A stretch of 51,954 bases of DNA from Streptomyces carpinensis (GTDB taxonomy: Bacteria; Actinomycetota; Actinomycetes; Streptomycetales; Streptomycetaceae). How positions within the stretch are numbered: position 1 is the first letter of the stretch; every line of letters begins with the position of its first letter. Positions 18,065 through 27,155 of this stretch are shown in pieces. Below the pieces are notes generated by a model that was not told the origin of the DNA, did no database searches, and worked only from the letters and a program-made list of their open reading frames with translations. The translations under genes were made by a program, and so were the position numbers. The stretch lies in contig NZ_MUBM01000129.1 in the NCBI RefSeq assembly GCF_002154505.1, forward strand, positions 1 to 51,954, given 5' to 3'.

Positions 18065-18481
18065 GCGTTTACCCCGGGGTGGAGGTGTAAGGGTGCGAGA
18101 AGAAGCGGAGGGGTTTTTCAGAATTCGGTTCCACGACGGCTTTGCGAGACACGTGCATGGAGCACACCGGCCGGCTCATACGCTCCCGGCGTGGCGGGAA
18201 ATCGGTGCAAACGTATACCGAGCGCACCGATTCCCTGGGTAATTCCGATAGCGAGTCCGATCCCCGTGTCGCCCGTCGGCAACCTGCGGGAACCTGCGGC
18301 CGAGAAGTTTTCGACGACGCCGGCCGCTTCCCACGAAAAGGCGGCTCCCGGAATGCCCGAACGAGGAGCGGCGAGGATTCCGGCGGTCTGCTTCGGTCCG
18401 CGCTGATGCCGAAGAGGGAGGAAATGGCCCGCGGACCGGCGAAGGCGGTCGCGGCGGGGGAAACGGCTGCGAAGGCGCGCG
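18065..18481. other. Intergenic region between the propeller and Wzz-like genes
   Basis: This stretch of about 417 bases has no convincing gene. It holds the inverted repeat at 18200-18232 and a T-rich stretch near 18112-18125 that may belong to the promoter of the 16502-18064 gene. No clear terminator follows the Wzz-like gene. Confidence 0.6.
18200..18232. promoter_or_regulatory. Inverted repeat upstream of the propeller gene
   Basis: Nine-base arms AATCGGTGC (18200-18208) and GCACCGATT (18224-18232) flank a 15-base spacer containing CGTATACCG. The repeat lies about 135 bases before the propeller start codon, in an AT-richer island. It has the form of an operator for a dimeric regulator. 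Confidence 0.45.
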
Positions 18482-20131
18482 TCACCCGGAGACGGTGAGG
18501 GTGTCGTCCTGCGCGGACGAGCCGTCCTGCGGCTGCGGGAGCTTTTCTTTCCCCGCCGTGCCGTCGGCGTGCTGTCCGGGCACGGGCGGCTGGGCGGCCT
18601 CCGGGACGGATGCGGCCGGCGTCGTGGCCGGACCCTCTTTCTTCGGCCGATGCCCCCAGTTGCGCCGTGCATCGGCGTCGAGCACCGCGCCCACGATGCG
18701 ACCGCCGGAGCAACCGATGTGCTCCCGCAGCCGCTTGAGGTCGTCGCGCCTGGTGTGGTCACCGCCCACCACGAGGACGCCGTCGACGCGTTGGGCCACG
18801 GCGAGACCGTCGGTGCGTTCGAGCAGCGGTCGGGTGATGGCGATGACCGTCATACCGGAATCGGCGCACGGCACGGCACGGGTCACCGTGGCGGAGGCCG
18901 CGACGTCGTCGGTGCCGCGTGTTCCCGGAACGAGCAGGAAACGCCCGGCCGTGCCCGCGTCGACGGCGACCCGACCCTCGGGCGGACCGGCCGCCTCGCC
19001 GCCGGCACCGGAGTCGTCGGCGGCCAGTGGCAGTCGTGCCGAGAGGCCGGGCGTGCTCGCGGTGGCGTCCACCAGCAGTACGTCGTCACCGGACTCGGCG
19101 AGGGCCGCGGCGAGATTCACCGCGGCGGCCTCCGCGTTGCCGTCCTGCTTCGGCGCGACGACCAGGAGGGTGCGCCCGACCACGCCGTCCTTGCCGTGCC
19201 GGAGCCGGAAGGCGAGAGTCCGGTAGGCCTCCGCACGGCTGCCGGCGACCCGGCCGACCTGCAGCAGCTCGTCCTTGTCGTCCCCCGTGCCGCGGCCCGG
19301 GAGGATGCCAAGCACGGGGGCGTCGAGCACCGCCTGGACCTCGCCGACCGAGCGCACCCGCGGTTCGAGGGCGGACCTCAGCCACGCGAGCACGATGCCC
19401 AAGAGGACGCCTGCCAGCAGGCCCAGGCCGATCAGTGCACCTCTGCCCGGTCCCGAGGGCCGCGCCGGGGGCTCGGCCACGCGCACGATGTCACCGCCGC
19501 TGGTGTCGAAGGCCCGGATGTCCGAGATCCGCTTCTGCAGCGCGTTGATCTGGTCCCGTCGGGCCCCGGCCGCCGGATCGTCCGTCTTCGCGGTGCTCCC
19601 CTTGGCGGCCAGCACGCCGATCTGCTGCTCCAGCCCACTCGTCATCCGCTGCACCGTGGCCCGGGTCCTGTCCTGGCGATCGGCGAGGTAGGCCTGCGCG
19701 AACGCGTTGGCCACCCGGGCCGCCCGCCGCGGGCTCGCCGCGGTGTACGTGAATCTGAGCACCTGGCTGTCGGGGGGATTCGTGACGCGCAGGTCCGCCG
19801 GAAGCGTGGCGGCTCGGGACGGTTCGCCCAGCGCCCGTGCCGCACGGGTCGCGACGGTGGCGCTCAGGCCGATCTGCCGTTCCGTTCCCATGCTCAACTG
19901 GTTGTCGACGGACACGCCGTACGTGCTGAACGGGTCCACCTTCGAGCGGACGAGAACGTCGGCGGTGGAGGTGTAGCTGCCTGCGCGGAGCTGCACGAGC
20001 AGCAGCCCGCCGAGCAGCCCGAGGGCGATTCCCGCGGCGATGGTGACGGGGTACCGCAGCAGTTGACGCAGCTGGTCGCGGAGCTGGTCCCGTTCCACGT
20101 ACTGGTCATCGAAGCCGGTGGGGCTGGGCAC
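18482..20131 (-). CDS. Wzz-like polysaccharide copolymerase fused to a degenerate tyrosine-kinase domain
   Basis: A 549-residue membrane protein of the polysaccharide copolymerase (PCP-2-like) class that sets chain length with Wzy. TM1 is at residues 27-48 and TM2 at 231-250, enclosing an extracytoplasmic coiled domain. The cytoplasmic part from about 265 resembles a BY-kinase, keeping the Walker A' core VLLVDAT (351-357). The Walker A motif is gone: the expected GxxGxGK[ST] reads PKQDGNAEA at about 327. The C-terminal tail has no tyrosine cluster, so the kinase is probably inactive. The start is GTG with GGAGG 5 bases upstream, and it overlaps the end of the polymerase gene by 26 bases. Confidence 0.85.
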   Translation of the reverse strand: MPSPTGFDDQYVERDQLRDQLRQLLRYPVTIAAGIALGLLGGLLLVQLRAGSYTSTADVLVRSKVDPFSTYGVSVDNQLSMGTERQIGLSATVATRAARALGEPSRAATLPADLRVTNPPDSQVLRFTYTAASPRRAARVANAFAQAYLADRQDRTRATVQRMTSGLEQQIGVLAAKGSTAKTDDPAAGARRDQINALQKRISDIRAFDTSGGDIVRVAEPPARPSGPGRGALIGLGLLAGVLLGIVLAWLRSALEPRVRSVGEVQAVLDAPVLGILPGRGTGDDKDELLQVGRVAGSRAEAYRTLAFRLRHGKDGVVGRTLLVVAPKQDGNAEAAAVNLAAALAESGDDVLLVDATASTPGLSARLPLAADDSGAGGEAAGPPEGRVAVDAGTAGRFLLVPGTRGTDDVAASATVTRAVPCADSGMTVIAITRPLLERTDGLAVAQRVDGVLVVGGDHTRRDDLKRLREHIGCSGGRIVGAVLDADARRNWGHRPKKEGPATTPAASVPEAAQPPVPGQHADGTAGKEKLPQPQDGSSAQDDTLTVSG

Positions 20132-21584
20132 GGAAGCCTCCTTGTGCGGGGATCGGTACGTGGTCGGCGTCCGCGGGCGGACACGCCGGTGAAGGAGAAC
20201 GGGACGACCGGGCGGCGGACGAGCTGATGACCAGCGGAAGGGCCAGGAACAGCGTCATCGGCGCCATGACGGCCAGGAGGCTGCCGCGCAGAAAGATCAT
20301 CTGGTAGAAGGCGAAGGCCGGGACCAGCAGCACGGCCAGCGTGGCCCGCCTGCCCCGGAGCCGTTCCCGGATGTCGTCCATGCGGCGCCCGGCCGCGCCC
20401 AACAGGCAGAAGACGGCCACCACGGCGGGAGCACCACCCCACAGATAGCTCTCGATCCACAGCGGCGCCGAGAGATTCTGGAACCGGTAGCCCGCGTACT
20501 CGGCGAGCGTCGTGGCGACGGGCTCAGGTTTGCCGGGCCATGCCGAGCGCGGGACCATGAACAGGGCCGGGCCGAGCACCGCGGACGGCGAGAAGCCGGC
20601 CTCTTTCACGTAGTCGACGCCTACCAGCATCTGCTGGAAGGCGTCGTAGTCCATGTTGGTGGTGAACTGCTCCGCCGGACTCAGCACCTGGATGGCCTCA
20701 CGTTTGTCGGTGCGGAAGTAGTCGCTGTAGGGGAAGACGAGCAGCACCACGGCTGCGAGCGCCGCCGCCGCGAGGCGGAAGGCGCGCGGCCGGCTGAACC
20801 GGCGCCATGAGAAGAGCAGGACCAGCAGGACGGTTCCGACCCAGAAACGCGGCCTGCTGATCGGGTTGTTGACGACCGCGTTGAGCCCGAGGAAGAGCGG
20901 GAGCAGCAGCAGGCGGACGGCGCGCAGCAGCCGGTCGCCCGCCCTCGGACGCGGCAGGTGCAGCAGGGCCACCAGCGCCCAGAAGGCGGGGGCGGCGAGG
21001 ATCGAGACCTCGAGCGCCTTCGACATCTCCCCGTCGGCGCCCGCCTGTTCCAGGGCCTGCCGGCTGCTGAAGAAGACGCCTGGTCCGCCGGCCCGGGGGA
21101 TGAGCAGGATCGCGAGAACGAGCGACAGACCGCACAGGAGCAGTGCGCGCACGGGTGCGATCCGGCGGGAGAGCAGCGGTTCGAGGACGACCGATCGGCC
21201 GGCCGCGCGCCTGGCGAGGGCCGCTCCGGCGCTGTAGGCGACGAGCCCGAGTTCGGTCAGGGCGGTGGCGGTGAACGCGGTGGCCGCGCCGGTCCGGTAT
21301 CCCTCGGGGTAGGTGTCGGTGGCGAGCATCGCCAGCGGCGCCAGCCCGAGCCATACGTAGGTGAAGAGCCAGAAACCGAGTGCGGTGAGCCGCACGGAGG
21401 TGTCGGTCAGTACCCGAGCGAGCGCCCCACCGCTGTGCGCCACGACCACGCACTGCGCGGCGAGCGTGAGGACGGGGTGCGTGCCGGGGCTCAGCAGGAC
21501 CAGGCCGGGCAGCAGGACCATGAGCACCAGGGCCCAGGCCCCTACCGCAGCCGTGCAACGGACTCGACCGTCCCGCACTCGCAT
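20106..21584 (-). CDS. Wzy-like oligosaccharide repeat-unit polymerase
   Basis: A 492-residue integral membrane protein with about eleven hydrophobic segments and a long extracytoplasmic loop (roughly residues 280-370). This is the architecture of O-antigen/exopolysaccharide polymerases, which join lipid-linked repeat units outside the membrane. Sequence conservation in Wzy is low, so the call rests on topology and on the overlap with the Wzz-like gene. A GTG two codons downstream (21578) has better spacing to GAGGGG than the ATG at 21584, so the true start may be there. It is divergent from the glycosyltransferase at 21723, with a shared AT-rich promoter region between them. Confidence 0.75.
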   Translation of the reverse strand: MRVRDGRVRCTAAVGAWALVLMVLLPGLVLLSPGTHPVLTLAAQCVVVAHSGGALARVLTDTSVRLTALGFWLFTYVWLGLAPLAMLATDTYPEGYRTGAATAFTATALTELGLVAYSAGAALARRAAGRSVVLEPLLSRRIAPVRALLLCGLSLVLAILLIPRAGGPGVFFSSRQALEQAGADGEMSKALEVSILAAPAFWALVALLHLPRPRAGDRLLRAVRLLLLPLFLGLNAVVNNPISRPRFWVGTVLLVLLFSWRRFSRPRAFRLAAAALAAVVLLVFPYSDYFRTDKREAIQVLSPAEQFTTNMDYDAFQQMLVGVDYVKEAGFSPSAVLGPALFMVPRSAWPGKPEPVATTLAEYAGYRFQNLSAPLWIESYLWGGAPAVVAVFCLLGAAGRRMDDIRERLRGRRATLAVLLVPAFAFYQMIFLRGSLLAVMAPMTLFLALPLVISSSAARSSRSPSPACPPADADHVPIPAQGGFRAQPHRLR

Positions 21585-21710
21585 CCCCTCACCGAGGCGT
21601 CGGAACCGAATGAACCGAAAAAATCAGGAGTGATCGAGTTATAGCTCAGTTACCACGCATACCGGTCGCCATCGAGAGCGTTTCGCGTCATAAAGTATCA
21701 ATTTCTGTCG

Positions 21711-21722
21711 TATTTTCATTGA
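21711..21722 (+). promoter_or_regulatory. Putative -10 of a leaderless transcript
   Basis: TATTTT (21711-21716) lies 6 bases before the ATG at 21723, and no ribosome binding site precedes it. The spacing fits transcription starting at or next to the A of ATG. No good -35 is visible, so this is a moderate call. Confidence 0.4.
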
Positions 21723-22961
21723 ATGACCGATATTTTCGAGGGGCGCCGCGTCCTCCTCGTGTCGACCAACTACGCGCCGGAGCACACCGGAATCGCGCCC
21801 TACTCGACCCTGACCGCGGAACACCTGGCCGCCCTCGGCGCCGACGTCGATGTCCTGACGGGTATGCCGCACTACCCCGAGTGGCGGGTGCACGGCGACT
21901 ACGAGGGGCGCTGGCGCACGGTGGAGAACCGGAAAGGCGTCCGGGTCCACCGCCGTCGCGGCTTCGTGCCCGCGCGCCAGACGGCACTGCGCAGAGCGGC
22001 CTACGAGACCAGCTTCCTGGCACACGGCTCGATCCGGCCGCCCGCCGGACGGCCGGACGTGGTGATCAGCCAGATGCCGACCCTCGCGGGCGGCGTCATC
22101 GGCGGCCGGCTCGCCCGCCGCCACGGGGTGCCGCACGTGGTCGTGGTGCAGGACCTCATGGGCGCTGCGGCGGCGCAGAGCGGGATCAGCGGCGGTGGCC
22201 GCGTGGCGTCCCTGGTGGCCCGGGTGGAGGGTCGGGTCCTGCGCGGGGCCGCCCTGACCGGCGTGGTGCACGAGTCGTTCGTCGACCGCGTCACCGCCAT
22301 GGGCGTGCCGGGTCCGAGGGTCAGGGTGGTGCCCAACTGGACCCATGTGCCGCCCCCGACCGGCGACCGCCGGGCGGTACGGGCGCGGCTCGCCTGGGGC
22401 GAGGAGGACTTCGTCCTGCTGCACGCGGGCAACATGGGGCTGAAGCAGGGCCTGGAGGTGCTCGTCGAGACCGCCCGGATCGCGGCCCGCGACACCCCGC
22501 GCCTGCGGATCGTCCTCATGGGCGACGGCAGCCGCCGGGCCCACCTGGAACGCCTCGCGTCCGGCCTGCCGAACCTCTGCTTCCTTCCGCCCGCGACCGA
22601 GGCGGACTTCCCCGACGTGCTGGCCGCGGCGGACGTCCTCGCCGTCACCCAGCGGGCGTCCGTGCTGGACATGAGCCTGCCGTCCAAGCTGACGTCGTAC
22701 TTCGCGAGCGGGCGTCCGGTCGTGGCCTCGGTGGCCGCCGAAGGCGGCACGGCCCAGGAGGTGCGCCGCTCCCGTGCCGGGGTCGTCGTCCGCGCGGAGG
22801 ACCCGGAGGCGCTGCACGGCGCGGTCGCGGGACTGATGCGCGACCCCGGCGGCTCGGCCGCGCTCGGCGCGCACGGCCCCGCCTACGTCCGGGAACGGCT
22901 CAGCCCCGAGGCCGGACTCGGCCGGATCACCGCGATGCTGTCCGAGGCCCTGGCCGGGTGA
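21723..22961 (+). CDS. GT4 glycosyltransferase, WcaI-like
   Basis: A 412-residue retaining GT-B enzyme expected to add a sugar to the lipid-linked repeat unit at the membrane. The N-terminal domain starts VLLVSTNYAPEHTGIAPYST, the WcaI-type acceptor region. The C-terminal donor domain contains the typical segment SLPSKLTSYFASGRPVVAS near residue 320. It is the only gene on the plus strand among the core biosynthesis genes. Its start seems leaderless (see 21711-21722). A perfect hairpin follows at 22973-23008. The sugar transferred is not predictable. Confidence 0.88.
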   Translation: MTDIFEGRRVLLVSTNYAPEHTGIAPYSTLTAEHLAALGADVDVLTGMPHYPEWRVHGDYEGRWRTVENRKGVRVHRRRGFVPARQTALRRAAYETSFLAHGSIRPPAGRPDVVISQMPTLAGGVIGGRLARRHGVPHVVVVQDLMGAAAAQSGISGGGRVASLVARVEGRVLRGAALTGVVHESFVDRVTAMGVPGPRVRVVPNWTHVPPPTGDRRAVRARLAWGEEDFVLLHAGNMGLKQGLEVLVETARIAARDTPRLRIVLMGDGSRRAHLERLASGLPNLCFLPPATEADFPDVLAAADVLAVTQRASVLDMSLPSKLTSYFASGRPVVASVAAEGGTAQEVRRSRAGVVVRAEDPEALHGAVAGLMRDPGGSAALGAHGPAYVRERLSPEAGLGRITAMLSEALAG

Positions 22962-22972
22962 CGACCACCCTC

Positions 22973-23008
22973 GCAGACGGCCCGCCGGTTCATCGGCGGG
23001 CCGTCTGC
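22973..23008. terminator. Bidirectional terminator between convergent genes
   Basis: A 15-bp perfect stem (22973-22987 with 22994-23008, GCAGACGGCCCGCCG) with a 6-base loop lies in the 93-base space between the convergent glycosyltransferase and epimerase genes. Confidence 0.85.
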
Positions 23009-23054
23009 TCTTCGGCGGGACGTCTGCACGGCCCCCGGAACCGAGGAGATCCGG

Positions 23055-24077
23055 TCAGAGACGGCCTTCGTCGATCGCCTGGCGTACCCAGGGGACGACC
23101 TTGTCGAGGATCTCGTCCAGCGTGGTCGTCGCGGTGAAGCCGAGCAGGTCCCTGGCCTTGGACACATCGGGCGACCGGCGCTGCACGTCGTGCTCGAAGG
23201 GCTGGTCGGTGGTGTATCGGAACGGCTCGTCGGGCCCCTTGACCTTGAGCCAGATCCGCTCCGCCAGCTCCAGGACGGTGGTCGGCTCCTCGCTCGCGAG
23301 GTTGAAGTCCTGGTTGAGCGCGGCGGGGTGGAAGATCGCGGCGCAGATCCCACGGGCCAGGTCCCCGCCGTAGGTGAAGTGCCGCACCTGGGCACCGCTG
23401 CCGAGGATGTGCAGCGGGTCCTGGCCCTTGAGCACCTTCTGCACCAGGTCGGGAACGACGTGCGACATGCTGATCTTGATGTCGCCCGAGCGCTCCTCGC
23501 TCTGCCCGACGGTCCGCTCCTCCCCCACGTCCACGCAGTTGAAGGGCCGCACGATGGTGAAGGGGAGGCCGTACTGGTCGTGGGCCGCCCTGGCGAAGTA
23601 CTCCACCGCCAGCTTCTGGAAGCCGTACGAGGACGACGGTGCGGGGATGCGGCGCTCGTCGCCCTCCCGGGACGGCCAGAAGCCGGTGTTCTCGTACACC
23701 ATCGAGGAGCTCAGGTACGTCACCTTCTGCAGCGGTCCGTCGCCGTGGACCCGGATCGCCGCGTCGCAGGCGGCGGCGGTGATCCGCTCGTTGGTGGCCA
23801 GGAGGTCGTAGGCGTAGGTGTGGAAGTAGGAGATACCGCCGATCATGGCGGCGCCGGCGACGAAGTGGTCGCAGTCCGCCAGCAGGTCCGCCAGCAGGTC
23901 GGTGTCGCGGGCGTCTCCCTCGACCAGCCGGTAGCGCGGATCCTCCACCGTGCTGCGGCGGGCCTCACCGTACTTGGAGAAGTTGTCCAGGCCCACCACG
24001 GTGTGCCCCTGGTGGAGCAGCTCCCTGACGAGGTAACTGCCGATCAGACCGGACGCGCCGGTGACGAGAACCTTCAC
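23055..24077 (-). CDS. NAD-dependent sugar epimerase/dehydratase (extended SDR)
   Basis: A 340-residue nucleotide-sugar-modifying enzyme. The Rossmann motif TGASGLIGS is at 6-14 and the catalytic Y-x3-K is Tyr151/Lys155 (SSSYGFQKL), with the active-site Ser region at about 123-125 (YLSSSMVY). It belongs to the GalE/RmlB-like extended SDRs; the exact sugar (for example a UDP-uronic acid or UDP-HexNAc) is undetermined. The start is GTG with AAAGG 6 bases upstream. It lies 72 bases after the dehydrogenase gene, so the pair probably forms one operon converting UDP-sugars for the polymer. Confidence 0.9.
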   Translation of the reverse strand: MKVLVTGASGLIGSYLVRELLHQGHTVVGLDNFSKYGEARRSTVEDPRYRLVEGDARDTDLLADLLADCDHFVAGAAMIGGISYFHTYAYDLLATNERITAAACDAAIRVHGDGPLQKVTYLSSSMVYENTGFWPSREGDERRIPAPSSSYGFQKLAVEYFARAAHDQYGLPFTIVRPFNCVDVGEERTVGQSEERSGDIKISMSHVVPDLVQKVLKGQDPLHILGSGAQVRHFTYGGDLARGICAAIFHPAALNQDFNLASEEPTTVLELAERIWLKVKGPDEPFRYTTDQPFEHDVQRRSPDVSKARDLLGFTATTTLDEILDKVVPWVRQAIDEGRL

Positions 24078-24149
24078 AGGAGACCTTTCTGGTGCGAGTT
24101 GCGTGCCCGGTTCCTCGGGCCGGATGGCGCAGCGTTGCCCTACTGCCGG

Positions 24150-25376
24150 TCAGACCCGGACGCCTCTGCCGGTGATTCCCCAGAGGTCCACGACCGGTTT
24201 CTCCGTGACCAGGTCCCGGTACTCGGGATGCGGTGTGGCGATGACCAGCACATCGGCCCGGCGCATGACCTCGCCCATCTCCAGGAAACGCGGATCGCTG
24301 ATGTACGGGTCGGTGCACAGCGTTTCCCGCGCCTTGGCCGTCAGGATTCTGCGCAGCTTGAACGACAGGCTTTCGCGCGCGTCGTCGCTGCCCGCCTTGA
24401 ATCCCATGCCGAGCACGCCCACGCGCGTGTCCGCGAGCGGGAACCTGCGCTCCAGCCGGGACACGAGGTAGAGCGGCAGTCCCTCGTTGACGAGCATCGC
24501 CGCGTGTCCGAGCACGAAGTTGTTGCCGGTGAACGCGGCCAGCTGCAAGGTGTCCTTCAGCAGGCAGGGGCCGGCCGCGAATCCCGCTCCCGGCATGTCG
24601 GCGGCCCGCGGGTACTCGTAGGTGATCGCCTGGCGGATGCGCTCGAAGTCGAGTCCGAAGTCGTTCGCCATCATCCAGAACTGGTTGACCGTCGCGAACT
24701 TGACGTAACGCCAGGTGTTGGCGAAGAGCTTGGCGAGCTCCGCCTCCTCCGGCGCGATGCGGACGATCTTGTCGGTGAGGGTGCGGAAGAACTTCTCCGC
24801 CCGGTCGCCCGCCTGCTGCGACCGGGCCGCCACCAGCTGCGGCAGCTCGAACAGTTCGGTCATGGCCGCGCCCTCGGCGATGCGCTCCGGGCAGAAGGCC
24901 ACGTCAACGGCCTTGCCGAGCCGCTCCAGCAGCCGCTCGGTCAGCGCGGTGACTCCGGGGTGCACCGTGCTTCTGAGCATGACCAGCTGCCCGTCCCGCA
25001 GGTGCTCGGCGCAGCGCTCCAACGCCCGGGGGACCGCGCCGAGATCCGGGTTGAGATGCTCGTCCACCGGCGTCCCCACCACCACGATCAGGTTCTCCGT
25101 GGTGGCGACGCTCGCACCGTCGGTCGTGGCGCGCAGCAGACCGTCGCACACGCTCCGGCGCAGCGGCTCCGCGGCCCCGGCCTCGTGGAACGGAAGCTCT
25201 CCCCGGTTGACCGTGTCGACGGCCGCGGCGTCGATGTCGTAGAGCGTGACCGAGAGCATTCCGCGCGCGGCGAGGGCGATCCCCAGGGGCAGTCCCACGC
25301 GCCCGCAACCGCCGATGATGACCACGTCCGCGGCCGGCAGCGAGTTTTCCGTGCCGCCACACAATTGCTCGTTCAT
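24150..25376 (-). CDS. Nucleotide-sugar dehydrogenase (UDP-sugar 6-dehydrogenase family)
   Basis: A 408-residue enzyme that oxidises a UDP-hexose C6 alcohol to the uronic acid using two NAD+. The Rossmann motif GGCGRVGLP is at 22-30, FCPERIAEG is at 161-169, and the catalytic Cys271 lies in AAGPCLLKD. The overall pattern fits the UDP-ManNAc/UDP-Glc dehydrogenase family (WecC/WbpA/Ugd-like); which sugar cannot be told. The likely ribosome site is a GGAG 13 bases upstream. A 115-base AT-richer gap with a CTTTTC/GAAAAG inverted repeat (around 25450-25462) separates it from the glycosyltransferase gene upstream in transcription. Confidence 0.9.
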   Translation of the reverse strand: MNEQLCGGTENSLPAADVVIIGGCGRVGLPLGIALAARGMLSVTLYDIDAAAVDTVNRGELPFHEAGAAEPLRRSVCDGLLRATTDGASVATTENLIVVVGTPVDEHLNPDLGAVPRALERCAEHLRDGQLVMLRSTVHPGVTALTERLLERLGKAVDVAFCPERIAEGAAMTELFELPQLVAARSQQAGDRAEKFFRTLTDKIVRIAPEEAELAKLFANTWRYVKFATVNQFWMMANDFGLDFERIRQAITYEYPRAADMPGAGFAAGPCLLKDTLQLAAFTGNNFVLGHAAMLVNEGLPLYLVSRLERRFPLADTRVGVLGMGFKAGSDDARESLSFKLRRILTAKARETLCTDPYISDPRFLEMGEVMRRADVLVIATPHPEYRDLVTEKPVVDLWGITGRGVRV

Positions 25377-25491
25377 TCCTGGAACTCATCTCCGTCGTTC
25401 GGGCCACCTGTGGCGGGCGCGCAACGATGCGTGAAAACCGTACAAGGGCTTTTCTGAAAAGAATGATTCGGCAACAGGCCGCACGGCACGG

Positions 25492-26628
25492 TTACTCCGT
25501 ACAGCCGATATGACACGGACGCCGGTAGATCTCCTCCAGCCGGTCCGTCACCGCGTGAATGGAGAAGATCTCTTCGACGGCGCGATGACCGGCTTTCGCC
25601 AGGGCCTCACACCTGTTCTCGTCGGACAGCAGACCGCACACCGCGTCGGCCATCTCCCGCGGACTGCCGTCGGTGACGACCGCCGCACCCCGGCGAGCCA
25701 GCTCGTCCGCGATGCCGCAGGTGTCCGTGCACACCACGGGAGTGCCGACGGAAAGCGCCTCCATCACGGTCATGGGGAACGGCTCGTCAACGCTCGGCAG
25801 CACGTACACCGACGCCCGCGCCTGGGCGCGCACCGCCGCGGCGTAGTCCAGCGCCCCGGCGTAGGAGACGACGCCCTTCATCCCGTGATCGGCGATGATC
25901 CGGCGCACCGCCGGCAGCGACCCCTCGTCCGGCCCGTACAGGGTGAAGCGGGCGTCGGGCGTCTTCCGGTGCACAAGTGCGGCCATCTCGACGAACGCCT
26001 CCGGGCGCTTGCGCGGGTGCAGCCGGGCGAGAAAGATCACCTCCCGGTCGCGCCGGCGATGCCGTACCGCCGTCCCGGCATGTTCCGGCCGCACTCCGTT
26101 GGGCAGCGTCAGCAGCGGCGGCCCCTCGGGGCCGACCACCTCGGTCACGGCCCGCCGCTCCCGTTCGGTGAGGACCAGGCAGCCCTGTGCCCGCCGCAGC
26201 AGGGGCACGTACACGCGGTCGAAGAGCCGGGCGACGGCCCCGTGGCGGGACTCGACCATGCCGTGCGTCTGCGTGAAGAACTTCTTGCGGCGCAGCGCGG
26301 CCACGGCGAGCGCCGTGAGGGACACCAGGTCACGTCCCGCGTGGATGTGCACCACATCGGCCCTGCCCATGCAGCGCCACAGGTCCCTGACCAGGAGCGG
26401 GTGCATGAGTCCGATGACACGCCCCGGAATCAGCGCACGCGCCGGGCGTGTCCGCAGTGGCACCGAGCCGACGCGTTCCGGCGCCCGGGACCTGCCGCGC
26501 CACAAGGACACCAAGGTGACCTCGTGGCCGCGCGCCGCGCACTCCTCCAGCTGTCCCGTCGCCACGCTCGTCGGCCCGCCGTACGCTCCGTCGTCACTGA
26601 CGAGCGTCACCACATGAACGATCCTCAC
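25492..26628 (-). CDS. GT4 family glycosyltransferase
   Basis: A 378-residue retaining GT-B enzyme. The N-terminus reads VRIVHVVTLVSDDGAYGGPT, with the acceptor-side Gly loop. The donor site has the E-x7-E motif (EPFPMTVME) followed by ALSVGTPVVCTD. The GTG start was chosen over a long Arg/Pro-rich extension because AGGAG lies 7 bases upstream, and because it overlaps the acyltransferase stop by four bases (GTGA), implying coupled translation in the operon 27925-25492. Donor and acceptor sugars are unknown. Confidence 0.88.
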   Translation of the reverse strand: MRIVHVVTLVSDDGAYGGPTSVATGQLEECAARGHEVTLVSLWRGRSRAPERVGSVPLRTRPARALIPGRVIGLMHPLLVRDLWRCMGRADVVHIHAGRDLVSLTALAVAALRRKKFFTQTHGMVESRHGAVARLFDRVYVPLLRRAQGCLVLTERERRAVTEVVGPEGPPLLTLPNGVRPEHAGTAVRHRRRDREVIFLARLHPRKRPEAFVEMAALVHRKTPDARFTLYGPDEGSLPAVRRIIADHGMKGVVSYAGALDYAAAVRAQARASVYVLPSVDEPFPMTVMEALSVGTPVVCTDTCGIADELARRGAAVVTDGSPREMADAVCGLLSDENRCEALAKAGHRAVEEIFSIHAVTDRLEEIYRRPCHIGCTE

Positions 26629-27155
26629 GCTGCGACTCCTGTCGTGAGGACCGCGCCCGGGGCGACGTCGTGGTGGGCGACCGACGCGGCACCCACCACC
26701 GCGCCGCGGCCCACGGTCACGCCCCGCAGCACGACCGCCCGCGCGGCGACCCAGGCACCTGGCTCCACGCGAATGGGCGCGTTGTCGAACTCGAAGGTGG
26801 AGCTGCGGCGTTGGTGGCTTCCGGTGCACAACAGCGCCTCCTGGGAGACGCAGACATCGCTGCCGATGGTGATCGGCTCAAGGTTCAGCAGCCAGGCCCC
26901 CTCGCCGATCCACACGTCGTCGCCGACTTCCAGCCGCCAGGGCCAGTGCACCCGCACCCCGTGACGGATCAGCACCCGCTGCCCGATCCGCGCGCCGAAC
27001 GCCCGCAGCAGAGCCGGCCGCCACCTTGCCGGGAACCACCATCTGACGAAGACGAGACGGAGAACGGCGAACCAGGCGGCCTGGACCAGCAGGGTGCGCC
27101 CTTTGTCGTAGCCCGCTCCGGTGAAACCCCTCAGGGAACGCTCCATGATGGCCAT
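26625..27155 (-). CDS. WcaF-like acetyltransferase (left-handed beta-helix)
   Basis: A 176-residue hexapeptide-repeat acyltransferase, likely to O-acetylate a sugar of the repeat unit. An N-terminal hydrophobic/amphipathic stretch (LVQAAWFAVLRLVFVRWWFP) is followed by hexapeptide turns (IGQRVLIRHGVRVHW, VGDDVWIGEGAWL, IGSDVCVSQ) and the catalytic-type His in LLCTGSHQ. The ATG shares one base with the preceding stop codon (TGATG) and has GGGAG 8 bases upstream. The middle gene of a three-gene coupled operon. Confidence 0.88.
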   Translation of the reverse strand: MAIMERSLRGFTGAGYDKGRTLLVQAAWFAVLRLVFVRWWFPARWRPALLRAFGARIGQRVLIRHGVRVHWPWRLEVGDDVWIGEGAWLLNLEPITIGSDVCVSQEALLCTGSHQRRSSTFEFDNAPIRVEPGAWVAARAVVLRGVTVGRGAVVGAASVAHHDVAPGAVLTTGVAA

